A stretch of 64,000 bases of DNA. Origin: Dysgonomonas sp. PF1-14. Lineage in GTDB: Bacteria > Bacteroidota > Bacteroidia > Bacteroidales > Dysgonomonadaceae. The notes beneath the pieces were generated by a model. That model saw only the letters and a program-made list of their open reading frames with translations. It was not told the DNA's origin and did not search any database. Made by a program: the position numbers and the translations under genes. Below, piece by piece: positions 43,683 through 51,733 of the stretch (position 1 is its first letter; each line of letters starts with the position of its first letter). Location: assembly GCF_029892965.1 (NCBI RefSeq), contig NZ_JARXWN010000009.1:120593-184592 (forward strand), given 5' to 3'.

Positions 43683-43703
43683 TGATTACTTTCTTATGAG
43701 TTG

Positions 43704-43711
43704 CAAAAGTA
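43704..43711 (-). promoter_or_regulatory. -7 box of the prfC operon
   Basis: On the minus strand TACTTTTG matches TAnnTTTG, 21 bp before the prfC ATG. Confidence 0.5.
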
Positions 43712-43880
43712 GTAAAAAAAGCGAAAAGTACCTGCCCGAAACTGTCGCATACTTAGGTATCTCAATAAATAAGATGTTTTACAGTTAACGATAAACAGTT
43801 ATTGGCACCGGCAAACTATTATATATAGTAAATTCTTTTGTTTTATTCCTTTCTGGCTTAATGTGCCTTTGCCTGTAATA

Positions 43881-44133
43881 ATTTTAACTAAAAGCTTACA
43901 AAGTTGTACAAGTTTACGAGTCTTTAGTATACCAGCCTGCTAGCTTAGAATTTTCTTATTTATCCGATCTACGGGCGAACACATGGGTTCACCCCTACGA
44001 GCTAACACGCTACATTTTAACTAAAACCTTACAAAGATTACAACTTTCACCGTTTTTATTACATACGCTACGCTCCTGTGACCGTTGGTTATTAACTGAA
44101 AAGCTAATCTCTATTAGCCTCCATATAGATAAA
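43881..44133 (-). repeat. Dispersed intergenic repeat, copy B
   Basis: Inverted copy of 10228-10512; read on the minus strand the same blocks follow in the same order ('CAGTTAATAACCAACGGTCA', 'CAGGAGCGTAGCGTA', 'TAGCGTGTTAGCTCGTAGGG', 'CTAGCAGGCTGG'). It lacks the roughly 35-bp insert of copy A. AGGTTTTAGTTAAAAT-type words again occur at both the middle and the end. It is the main content of the 582-bp gap between prfC and the lipoprotein gene. Confidence 0.8.
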
Positions 44134-44214
44134 CATCTTCATACATGATGAAATAAAAAAGCTTTTAGCTGCATAGCCGCCGATAAAAGTTAAAATTATT
44201 TTTCTAATAAAAAG

Positions 44215-44241
44215 AAAAAAGGCTTCCTTTTCCAGGAAGCC
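44215..44241 (-). terminator. Terminator of the 185-residue lipoprotein gene
   Basis: On the minus strand GGCTTCCT (44234-44241) pairs with AGGAAGCC (44221-44228) and is followed by TTTTTTC. Confidence 0.8.
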
Positions 44242-44264
44242 TCCGCGTATATTATAAATACTTA

Positions 44265-44822
44265 TCAATCGTTTACAATCCTGAGTTCGGGAGTTATCTG
44301 GTAATTTGTGAATGCAGTATCTGATTTCTCTGCATTGCTTCCATCCTCGTCTCCGTATGTGAAGTTTACCGTCTGAACGATTATTTTATTCGAATTTATC
44401 TTTGAAGACACTTCGCTGTAATATTCCACCATATCTTCATAGGCAACCAACAGATTATCCAGCAGATTACCATCCTTATCATAGCTCAACAGATATTCTG
44501 TAATTTCTCCGTCAGTTATCACTTTTATGGTTAGTATCTTACCCTGATCGTTTGTGAATAGAATCTCCCCCATAGTAAGGTCGCTGAGATCATAGCCCCC
44601 AAGATCTTTAACTCTAGCCAGTTGCAAGCGGTCATATTCCTCCGGAGTAAGTCGGGGCAGACGTGTAAGATCAATATCTTTGAGCTTGGTACTCAAAGCT
44701 GTTTCCTGCAATTCGACATTCAGCGAACTGAGTTGTGGTTGTACATCTTTGACTTGTTTGTTTCCGCAAGAGAAAAGGACTACCGAAAGCAGGATAAAAC
44801 CGAATAGATTTACCTTTTTCAT
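44265..44822 (-). CDS. Hypothetical lipoprotein, 185 residues
   Basis: The signal peptide ends in 'LSVVLFSCGNKQ' (Cys near residue 19), so it is a lipoprotein. The mature part is soluble, with 'IDLTRLPRLTPEEYDRLQLA' and 'GYDLSDLTMGEILFTNDQGK' followed by beta-type sequence 'LTIKVITDGEITEYLLSYDK'. I do not recognise the family. It lies 65 bp downstream of rfbD on the same strand and has its own terminator, so it may be the last gene of the fabD-rfbD transcript. No cysteines or metal ligands are evident besides the lipobox. Confidence 0.7.
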   Translation of the reverse strand: MKKVNLFGFILLSVVLFSCGNKQVKDVQPQLSSLNVELQETALSTKLKDIDLTRLPRLTPEEYDRLQLARVKDLGGYDLSDLTMGEILFTNDQGKILTIKVITDGEITEYLLSYDKDGNLLDNLLVAYEDMVEYYSEVSSKINSNKIIVQTVNFTYGDEDGSNAEKSDTAFTNYQITPELRIVND

Positions 44823-44887
44823 TTTAGTAAGTAAAGCAATATTATATGGATATAATTAATAAGCCTTCAGGCTCGAAACATTTTTTA

Positions 44888-45847
44888 TCAACCGTTATTA
44901 TTAGTTAACAATTCTTTGATACAAATGTTCAGGCTATTCTCCCATTTTGGTATAGAAAGTCCAAATACAGCTTTTATTTTCGTTTTATCCAATACGCTAT
45001 ACTGTGGTCGTGTAGCTTTAGTCGGATATTGGTCGGTAGTTATAGGATTCACTCTACAGGCAATTCCTGCATCTTTATGTATCTGTAGCGTAAAATCATA
45101 CCATGTAGTAACTCCTTCGTTGGAATAGTGGTAGATACCGGGCTTAAACTCTTTCGTTTCACTGAAATCCAGTATTTTAACAATGGCTTCTGCCAGATCG
45201 GCAGCATTAGTCGGTGTTCCGGTCTGATCGGCAACTACATTGAGTTCATCGCGTTCTCTGCCGTATTTCATCATTGTTTTCACAAAATTGTTCCCGAATA
45301 TGGAATACAACCATGCTGTACGGATAATTATGCTATCGGGACAGGCATTCATAAGCCCTCTTTCACCCAGTTCTTTCGATTTACCGTACACTGATTGCGG
45401 ATTTACGGCATCAGTCTCTACATAAGGCTTTGTCGCTGTACCGTCATATACATAGTCTGTAGAAACATGAATTACTTTCGCTCCGTTATTCGTTGCAGCA
45501 ATACCCAGATTAACTGCCGCATCGCGATTTATTTTATAACAAAGATCTACATCGTCCTCTGCCCTGTCTACAGCAGTATAGGCTGCGCAGTTGACAATGT
45601 ACTTTATCTCATTCTCTTTTACAAAGGCATCTATGGCTTTTGCATCGGTAATATCCAGCTCTGCCACATCGGTGAAGAAGAAACGAAAATTATCCTCATG
45701 ACCGGCAGAGATTCTTCTTATCTCGCTGCCCAACTGCCCGTTAGCTCCGGTTACCAGAATATTCTTTTGTACCAGTTCGAACAGAAAAATATTTTTTGCC
45801 GTTTCAGCCTGATCATCAGCCTGCTTATTCCCAGAAAAGAATGCCAT
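44888..45847 (-). CDS. rfbD: dTDP-4-dehydrorhamnose reductase
   Basis: A 319-residue NADPH-dependent reductase, last step of dTDP-L-rhamnose synthesis. The Rossmann motif is 'NILVTGANGQLGSEIRRI', and the catalytic Y-x3-K is in 'PQSVYGKSKELGERGL'. 'NCAAYTAVDRAEDD' is the RmlD signature. The annotated ATG at 45847 gives an extra 27 residues before the usual start ('MAFFSGNKQADDQAETAK'); no ATG, GTG or TTG codon exists at the conventional start, so the extension seems real or the gene carries a small rearrangement. No other rml genes are near. Confidence 0.93.
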   Translation of the reverse strand: MAFFSGNKQADDQAETAKNIFLFELVQKNILVTGANGQLGSEIRRISAGHEDNFRFFFTDVAELDITDAKAIDAFVKENEIKYIVNCAAYTAVDRAEDDVDLCYKINRDAAVNLGIAATNNGAKVIHVSTDYVYDGTATKPYVETDAVNPQSVYGKSKELGERGLMNACPDSIIIRTAWLYSIFGNNFVKTMMKYGRERDELNVVADQTGTPTNAADLAEAIVKILDFSETKEFKPGIYHYSNEGVTTWYDFTLQIHKDAGIACRVNPITTDQYPTKATRPQYSVLDKTKIKAVFGLSIPKWENSLNICIKELLTNNNG

Positions 45848-45872
45848 AGTTTTTTTGTAATTATAAGTTATA

Positions 45873-45923
45873 AATTATGAGTTATGAATAGATCTATTTA
45901 GAAAATATTCATAACTCATAATT
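45873..45923. other. Inverted repeat between fabD and rfbD
   Basis: AATTATGAGTTATGAAT (45873-45889) and its perfect complement (45907-45923) form a 17-bp stem with a 17-nt loop. Placed after the fabD stop and before rfbD on the minus strand, it could be a terminator or attenuator. Confidence 0.6.
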
Positions 45924-45929
45924 AGTTTT

Positions 45930-46817
45930 TTATTGTTTTCCGCTAGTCTCTACTTCGGAGGCTATCTTCTTTACCAACCCTTGCAGCACATTACCCGGTC
46001 CGAGTTCTACAAACTCAGTAGCACCGTTTGCCACCATGTGTTCTACAGACTGTGTCCATTTCACAGGAGCAGTTAGTTGAGCTATAAGGTTTGCTTTTAT
46101 TGTAGCCGGATCAGTTTCACCCACTGTAGATACATTCTGATATACAGGGCACAAAGGTGCTTTTATATCTGTAGTATCAATTGCAGCGGAGAGTTCCACT
46201 TTTGCAGGCTCCATCAGCGGAGAGTGGAATGCACCACCTACTTTTAGTTTCAATGCACGTTTTGCACCTGCTGCAAGCAACAACTCGCAAGCTTTTTCTA
46301 TACCGGCATTAGTACCCGATATCACTACCTGCCCCGGGCAGTTATAGTTAGCCGGCACTACTATTTCATCGGTAATAGATGCACATATTTCTTCTACTTT
46401 AGCATCAGCCAGGCCTAGTACGGCAGCCATTGTAGACGGATTCATTTCACATGCTTTCTGCATTGCCAAAGCGCGTTTATATACTAGTTTCAGCCCATCT
46501 TCGAATGACAGAGCGTCAGCAGCCACCAAAGCGGAAAATTCGCCTAGAGAGTGACCTGCAACCATATCCGGCTTAAAGTCTTCGCCCATTGTTTTTGCTA
46601 ATATCACAGAGTGAAGAAAAATAGCAGGCTGAGTTACTTTAGTCTGGCGAAGGTCCTCGTCAGTACCTGCAAACATAAGGTCTGTAATACGGAATCCAAG
46701 AATTTCGTTTGCTTTTTCAAACATTTCTTTTGCTACGGAAGACGTTTCGTACAGGTCTTTACCCATTCCTACAAACTGAGCCCCCTGACCCGGAAATACA
46801 AATGCTTTCATTTTCAA
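45930..46817 (-). CDS. fabD: Malonyl-CoA:ACP transacylase
   Basis: A 295-residue enzyme that loads malonate onto acyl carrier protein. 'FVFPGQGAQFVGMGKDLYE' is the N-terminal motif, the nucleophile is S90 in 'MVAGHSLGEFSALVAADA', and the catalytic His is H198 in 'KVGGAFHSPLM'. The C-terminal 'GPGNVLQGLVKKI' is typical. The start is the ATG at 46817; the second Met at 46811 is an alternative. It stands alone at the head of a possible fabD-rfbD transcript and has a TAATTTTG -7 box. Confidence 0.96.
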   Translation of the reverse strand: MKMKAFVFPGQGAQFVGMGKDLYETSSVAKEMFEKANEILGFRITDLMFAGTDEDLRQTKVTQPAIFLHSVILAKTMGEDFKPDMVAGHSLGEFSALVAADALSFEDGLKLVYKRALAMQKACEMNPSTMAAVLGLADAKVEEICASITDEIVVPANYNCPGQVVISGTNAGIEKACELLLAAGAKRALKLKVGGAFHSPLMEPAKVELSAAIDTTDIKAPLCPVYQNVSTVGETDPATIKANLIAQLTAPVKWTQSVEHMVANGATEFVELGPGNVLQGLVKKIASEVETSGKQ

Positions 46818-46855
46818 TATTTAATAGTTAGAAATATCGTTCAAATTTCAGGGTG

Positions 46856-46863
46856 CAAAATTA
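46856..46863 (-). promoter_or_regulatory. -7 box of the fabD promoter
   Basis: On the minus strand TAATTTTG matches TAnnTTTG, 38 bp before the fabD ATG. Confidence 0.5.
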
Positions 46864-47006
46864 GTAAAAATAAAATGATAAAGAGGAAATCTTCTTTTTT
46901 ATTTAAATACTATGCTTCATATTATAACAAAAATGCAGAAAAGAATATACGGATAATAAATTAAAAGTTATCTTCACATATACGAAACATCAATGAAAGT
47001 AACACC

Positions 47007-48104
47007 ATGAAACGCAGCCTGCTTACTTTACTTATAATTACCTGTACTACATCCCTGTACTCTCAGAATAAGATTCAGGGTACTATTATCGACAGCTACG
47101 ACAAACGCCCTGTACATGGCGCAGTTATAATATACGGAACAGGTAAAACTGAAACCACCACATCGAATACAAAAGGATTGTTCTGGATACCGGAAACAGC
47201 AAATCAACCGATTCAGATACAATGTTTGGGTTATGAGAAAACGACAATATTACCATTGGCTCTGAAAAAGCAACCTGTAGTAGAACTCACTTTGGAACCG
47301 GTGTCGCTAGCCCCTGTCGAAATAAATGCAGATGCAGCTAAACGGCTTGTAGAGAAGGCGATCTACAACACGAAGAGTAAGATGCTGACAAATAAATATC
47401 TATCATACATAACCCACATTACAGAATCGGAACAGAGGACAAAGGAGAAAAGAGATTTTTATTTCAAGTATGCTGCTCTACACAAAAAGCGACAACCCAA
47501 AAAGGATGAGATACCATTCAGTTTCTGGTTAATCGATATTAAGCATGTTAACACACTCGGCGACAGCGCTAAGTCAAAAATATTGCAAGACGACACAGGC
47601 ATAAGTGAATTTCACATTCAAAAAATAACCAGTAATTTCGATAACAGGTATGTAACCATATCACCTGCCGAAAACAATACACTTATCAAATTAGAAGCAT
47701 ATCCAGATAAAAATTCGAATTCACCAATAAAAAACACATATTATATAAATGCATCCGATACAACTATAGTTTCCGCCTTTGCCGAATCTATAGAAAATCG
47801 CATAGAAAACTCCCAATACAGAAATATATGGCTCAGAAAAATGAAATACCGACTACTAAAAATGAATTCTTCCATTAGCTTTTCTCGCCACGATGACCAA
47901 ATATATCTATCAAAAGCAACATACAGCTTTACACATTCATTTATCGTAGATGATAAAGAGGAAATAATAACAACTACTTTGGATAATAATTATATAAATA
48001 TGCTGGATTCATTAGACACAAAGAGATTGAAGTCAATAAAGAACAATACTAAAAGATTATTCAGAATATCAAGTGATCCCGCACCTGAATCGTCCGGTAA
48101 TTAG
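47007..48104 (+). CDS. Exported CarboxypepD_reg-like domain protein, 365 residues
   Basis: A signal peptide ('SLLTLLIITCTTSLYSQ', cut near residue 20) precedes a carboxypeptidase-regulatory-like beta-sandwich (about 22-100, 'IQGTIIDSYDKRPVHGAVII', 'GLFWIPETANQ', 'CLGYEKTTI'). The rest is a charged alpha/beta region of unknown fold. The order resembles the first third of large DUF5686-type outer-membrane proteins, but the beta-barrel is absent, so this is either a short relative or a distinct family. It ends in a Ser/Pro tail. No partner gene is evident. Confidence 0.7.
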   Translation: MKRSLLTLLIITCTTSLYSQNKIQGTIIDSYDKRPVHGAVIIYGTGKTETTTSNTKGLFWIPETANQPIQIQCLGYEKTTILPLALKKQPVVELTLEPVSLAPVEINADAAKRLVEKAIYNTKSKMLTNKYLSYITHITESEQRTKEKRDFYFKYAALHKKRQPKKDEIPFSFWLIDIKHVNTLGDSAKSKILQDDTGISEFHIQKITSNFDNRYVTISPAENNTLIKLEAYPDKNSNSPIKNTYYINASDTTIVSAFAESIENRIENSQYRNIWLRKMKYRLLKMNSSISFSRHDDQIYLSKATYSFTHSFIVDDKEEIITTTLDNNYINMLDSLDTKRLKSIKNNTKRLFRISSDPAPESSGN

Positions 48105-48222
48105 CATCTGATTTATACTTTTTTATTATTACTCTCATTTTATCAAGTCGCACCATTATCCCCATAAAATAAAAACGCTTACCTTTGCCTCGGTTTTTTA
48201 TTACACTATCATAGAAAGATAA

Positions 48223-49155
48223 ATGAGAAATACTTCCCCAAGAGATACTGTGTTGCAGGATTTAAAAGCAACCCAACCGTGCGAGCTATTGGAATTCCTG
48301 ATCGAGAAACAGGTACGCAAAAGCCGCAATGCAATAAAGTCATTGCTGGCACACAAACAAATAAAGGTAAACGGCAGGATTGCCACTCAATATAATCTCG
48401 AACTGAAAGCCGGAGATAAGGTCTCTGTCATGAAATTCGATCAGTCCCGCAAGGAGAAAAGACTTAAAGGCATGAAGATTGTCTACGAAGACAAAGACCT
48501 GATCATCATAGACAAGGAATCTGGCCTGCTATCTGTATCCACAGACAGAGAAAAGATAAATACAGCATACAGCATACTCAACGAATATGTAAAGAAAAAA
48601 GATAAAAACAGCCGTATTTTTGTCGTTCAACGCCTCGACAGGGAGGTCTCCGGACTACTTGTATTTGCCAGAAGCGCAGAATTGCAGGAGATATTCCAGA
48701 AAAACTGGGACAATCTGGTGAAAGCAAATATATACGCAGGTGTTGTAGAAGGGAAACCAAGTCCGGCAAAAGGCAGCGTTAAATCATGGCTGACCGAGAA
48801 TAAAAACTTTGTAATGATGTCGTCCGCATTCGATAATGGTGGACTGGAATCTGTAACCGATTATAAAACAGTAAAATCGACCGGACGATACACTCTGATG
48901 GATTTCGAACTGAAAACCCGCCGCAAAAATCAGCTACGAGTGCAAATGCAATCGATAGGACATCCAATAGCCGGTGATAAGAAATACGGAGCGAAAACCA
49001 ATCCGGCAAAACGTATCGCCCTGCATGTACGCGAACTTGTACTGAAACATCCGTCATCAGGAGAATTACTGGAGCTGAAAAGTACTGTACCGAAGGCTAT
49101 ACTACAAGTAATGACACCACCGGCACCGAAAAAAGAAAAACCCGCAATGGATTAA
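48223..49155 (+). CDS. RluA-family pseudouridine synthase with S4 domain
   Basis: A 310-residue RNA-modifying enzyme. Residues about 20-70 form an S4 RNA-binding domain ('LLEFLIEKQVRKSRNAIKSL', 'QIKVNGRIATQYNLELKAGD'). The catalytic domain follows with the aspartate D139 in 'QRLDREVSGLLVFARS' (the RluA R-L-D-x-x-[T/V]-S-G motif, here E-V in place of D-T). 'RTRRKNQLRVQMQSIGHP'-type sequence later forms the active-site support. A TACCTTTG box lies at 48180. The gene runs towards the XRE-cupin gene 21 bp downstream. Confidence 0.93.
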   Translation: MRNTSPRDTVLQDLKATQPCELLEFLIEKQVRKSRNAIKSLLAHKQIKVNGRIATQYNLELKAGDKVSVMKFDQSRKEKRLKGMKIVYEDKDLIIIDKESGLLSVSTDREKINTAYSILNEYVKKKDKNSRIFVVQRLDREVSGLLVFARSAELQEIFQKNWDNLVKANIYAGVVEGKPSPAKGSVKSWLTENKNFVMMSSAFDNGGLESVTDYKTVKSTGRYTLMDFELKTRRKNQLRVQMQSIGHPIAGDKKYGAKTNPAKRIALHVRELVLKHPSSGELLELKSTVPKAILQVMTPPAPKKEKPAMD

Positions 49156-49176
49156 TCTTTAAACAATAATATAATT

Positions 49177-49731
49177 ATGAGTGAAGATATAAAACAAATA
49201 GGCCAACGCCTCAAAGGGCTGCGTGAAGCACTGGATATGACTCCCGAAGCTTTTGCCGCATCCTGCAATATACCATCGGAAGAATACCTGAAATACGAAT
49301 CGGGGGAACAAGACCTTACTATCAGCATGCTGAAAGGAATAGCATCTGTACACAATATAGACGTATCGGTACTGATGTTTGCCGACGAACCGCGTATGAG
49401 CAGCTATTTCCTTACCCGTAAAGGTAAAGGACTTGCCGTAAATCGTGTAGAAGCCTATAATTACCAGACATTGGCAGGAGGCTTCAACAACCGTAAAGCT
49501 GAGGTGTTTGAGGTGACTGTTGAGCCTAAAGAAGAAAACAGTGCGATACATCACAGTTCGCATGCAGGACAGGAATTCAACATGGTGCTCGAAGGGCGTA
49601 TGCTGTTACAGATAAATGGTAAAGACCTTATCATGGAGGAAGGCGACAGCATCTATTTCGATTCGAGCCTGCCACATGGCATGAAAGCACTTGACAACAA
49701 AAAGGTACGCCTGATTGTAGTTGTCCTTTAA
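49177..49731 (+). CDS. XRE-family regulator with C-terminal cupin domain
   Basis: A 184-residue regulator. Residues about 5-65 are a Cro/CI-type helix-turn-helix ('IGQRLKGLREALDMTPEAFA', 'NIPSEEYLKYESGEQDLTIS'). Residues about 110-180 are a cupin barrel with 'EENSAIHHSSHAGQEFNMVL' and 'EGDSIYFDSSLPHGMKALD', which keeps a His-x-His/Glu/His metal-like pattern. Such fusions often sense the product of an adjacent metabolic enzyme. The acyl-CoA synthetase gene follows after 60 bp on the same strand, so it is the likely target. Confidence 0.92.
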   Translation: MSEDIKQIGQRLKGLREALDMTPEAFAASCNIPSEEYLKYESGEQDLTISMLKGIASVHNIDVSVLMFADEPRMSSYFLTRKGKGLAVNRVEAYNYQTLAGGFNNRKAEVFEVTVEPKEENSAIHHSSHAGQEFNMVLEGRMLLQINGKDLIMEEGDSIYFDSSLPHGMKALDNKKVRLIVVVL

Positions 49732-49791
49732 CTACATGACACTCTTTATCCGTAACTCTAAAACTTACAATATTATATAACTAACAAGATC

Positions 49792-51441
49792 ATGTTAGAG
49801 AAATTCATAAACAAATCACAATTCACTTCCACTGAGGATTTTGCAAAAAATTATCACGTAAACATTCCCGACAATTTCAATTTTGGTTACGATGTGGTAG
49901 ATGAATGGGCAAGAATAAACCCTGCTAAAAGAGCTATCTGCTGGGTTAACGATCAGGGTGAGCACATCGATTTCACTTTTGCAGACATAAAGGAACAAAG
50001 CGATCGTGCCGCATCATTTTTCCAATCGCTGGGTATAGGTAAAGGCGACATGGTAATGCTCGTACTCAAACGCCGCTACGAGTTTTGGTTTGCTGTTATC
50101 GGTCTGCACAAGATCGGTGCAATAGCTATTCCCGCAACACATCTGCTCACAAAAAAAGACATTGTGTATCGCAACAATGCTGCTGACATAAAAGCTATCG
50201 TCAGTGTCAACGACGAAATAGTGATACAGCATGTAAACGATGCGATGGCAGAATCTCCATCGGTAAAATACCGTATTATGTGTGGCGATGTAACTCCCGA
50301 AGGCTGGCTCAATTTCGATCAGGGAATAAAAGATGCCAACCCTTTTACGAGACCGCAACATGTAAACAACAACAACGATATATCCTTATTATATTTCACA
50401 TCGGGAACCACAGGTGAGCCCAAAATGGTGATCCACAATTTCGCATACCCGCTAGGACATATAGTGACTGCCAAATACTGGCACAATCTGAACGAAGACA
50501 GCCTGCACCTTACCGTTGCTGACACAGGTTGGGCAAAAGCCGTATGGGGAAAACTATACGGACAATGGATAGCAGGAGCAGCCGTTATGGTCTACGATCA
50601 CGAGAAATTTACACCTCATGCGATGCTACAGGTTATACAAGACTATCACGTGACTTCGTTTTGTGCTCCACCTACTGTTTTTCGCTTTATGATACGGGAA
50701 GATTTGTCACAGTTCGACCTGTCATCACTCAAATACGCAACCACTGCCGGCGAAGCGCTTAATCCATCGGTATTCAACGCTTTCTACGAAGCTACAGGTA
50801 TAAAAATGATGGAAGCGTTCGGGCAAACAGAAACCACTCCGACCATCATTACCTTCCCTTGGATGGAACCCAAACCGGGTTCGATGGGCGTGCCTAATCC
50901 TGCTTATGACATGGATCTGATAGCTGCTGACGGGCGATCGGTTGAGGACGGAGAAGTAGGCGAAGTTGTCATAAAGACAGACCGTTGGATGCCGTTAGGT
51001 TTATTCATGGGATATTACCGGGATGAGGCATTGACCAAACAGGTATATCACGATAATGTATATCACACCGGCGATATGGCATGGCGTGACGAAAGCGGCT
51101 ATTACTGGTTTGTAGGGCGTAGCGACGATGTTATAAAAAGTTCTGGCTACCGCATCGGCCCATTCGAGGTAGAGAGTGCACTGATGACACATCCGGCTGT
51201 TGTAGAATGTGCGGTAACAGGCGTTCCCGACGAGATAAGGGGACAGGTAGTAAAAGCGACTATTGTGCTGGCAGCCTCTTATAAGAATAGAGCTGACGAT
51301 CATCTGAAACATGAGATACAAAACCATGTAAAACAGGTAACAGCACCATATAAATATCCGCGCATCATTGAATTTGTGGACGAATTGCCGAAAACAATCA
51401 GCGGAAAAATAAAAAGGGCTGAGATAAGAAAACAAGGATAA
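49792..51441 (+). CDS. AMP-forming acyl-CoA synthetase
   Basis: A 549-residue ANL-superfamily enzyme that activates a carboxylic acid as acyl-AMP and then acyl-CoA. The P-loop is 'LLYFTSGTTGEPKMVIHNF', the A5 motif is 'MEAFGQTETTPTIITFP', the A7/A8 hinge is 'YHTGDMAWRDESGYYWFVGR' and the catalytic Lys is in 'LPKTISGKIKRAEIRKQG' at the C-terminus. The pattern 'VADTGWAKAVWGKLYGQWI' is typical of medium-chain/aryl or acetyl-type synthetases of Bacteroidetes. The substrate cannot be fixed. It is probably controlled by the XRE-cupin gene upstream. Confidence 0.92.
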   Translation: MLEKFINKSQFTSTEDFAKNYHVNIPDNFNFGYDVVDEWARINPAKRAICWVNDQGEHIDFTFADIKEQSDRAASFFQSLGIGKGDMVMLVLKRRYEFWFAVIGLHKIGAIAIPATHLLTKKDIVYRNNAADIKAIVSVNDEIVIQHVNDAMAESPSVKYRIMCGDVTPEGWLNFDQGIKDANPFTRPQHVNNNNDISLLYFTSGTTGEPKMVIHNFAYPLGHIVTAKYWHNLNEDSLHLTVADTGWAKAVWGKLYGQWIAGAAVMVYDHEKFTPHAMLQVIQDYHVTSFCAPPTVFRFMIREDLSQFDLSSLKYATTAGEALNPSVFNAFYEATGIKMMEAFGQTETTPTIITFPWMEPKPGSMGVPNPAYDMDLIAADGRSVEDGEVGEVVIKTDRWMPLGLFMGYYRDEALTKQVYHDNVYHTGDMAWRDESGYYWFVGRSDDVIKSSGYRIGPFEVESALMTHPAVVECAVTGVPDEIRGQVVKATIVLAASYKNRADDHLKHEIQNHVKQVTAPYKYPRIIEFVDELPKTISGKIKRAEIRKQG

Positions 51442-51453
51442 TAAATAGACCGA

Positions 51454-51531
51454 CTAATATACCAATTTGCCGACGGTTCAATGAATACTCATTATCATAT
51501 TTTCAATAATAGTGGCACATTGGCATATTAG
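51454..51531. repeat. Imperfect 18-bp inverted repeat after the acyl-CoA synthetase
   Basis: 51454-51471 and 51514-51531 pair at 16 of 18 positions (CTAATATACCAATTTGCC with the complement of GGCACATTGGCATATTAG); the loop is 42 nt. A third related word follows at 51530-51548. It may be a decayed insertion element or a terminator-like structure. Confidence 0.5.
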
Positions 51532-51595
51532 TGTATTGGCGTATCAGAAACATATTTTCTTTATATTTTATTGTGTTTTGTAAAGAATAAAAGAT

Positions 51596-51603
51596 TATAT
51601 TTG
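51596..51603 (+). promoter_or_regulatory. -7 box of the secDF promoter
   Basis: TATATTTG matches TAnnTTTG. A TTTG at 51577-51580 (15-bp spacer) and a TTG at 51571-51573 (22-bp spacer) are candidate -33 elements, neither at ideal distance. Confidence 0.45.
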
Positions 51604-51733
51604 CACGCCTTAAAGTGTGTATATGTCTCAGTTTAGCCTCATCTTAAGGAAAGCGGGCACTGGATATATACGTATTTTATTTATTATGAATGAAATAGAA
51701 AACAATATATAAATAACAAAAGTAAAATCTAAG

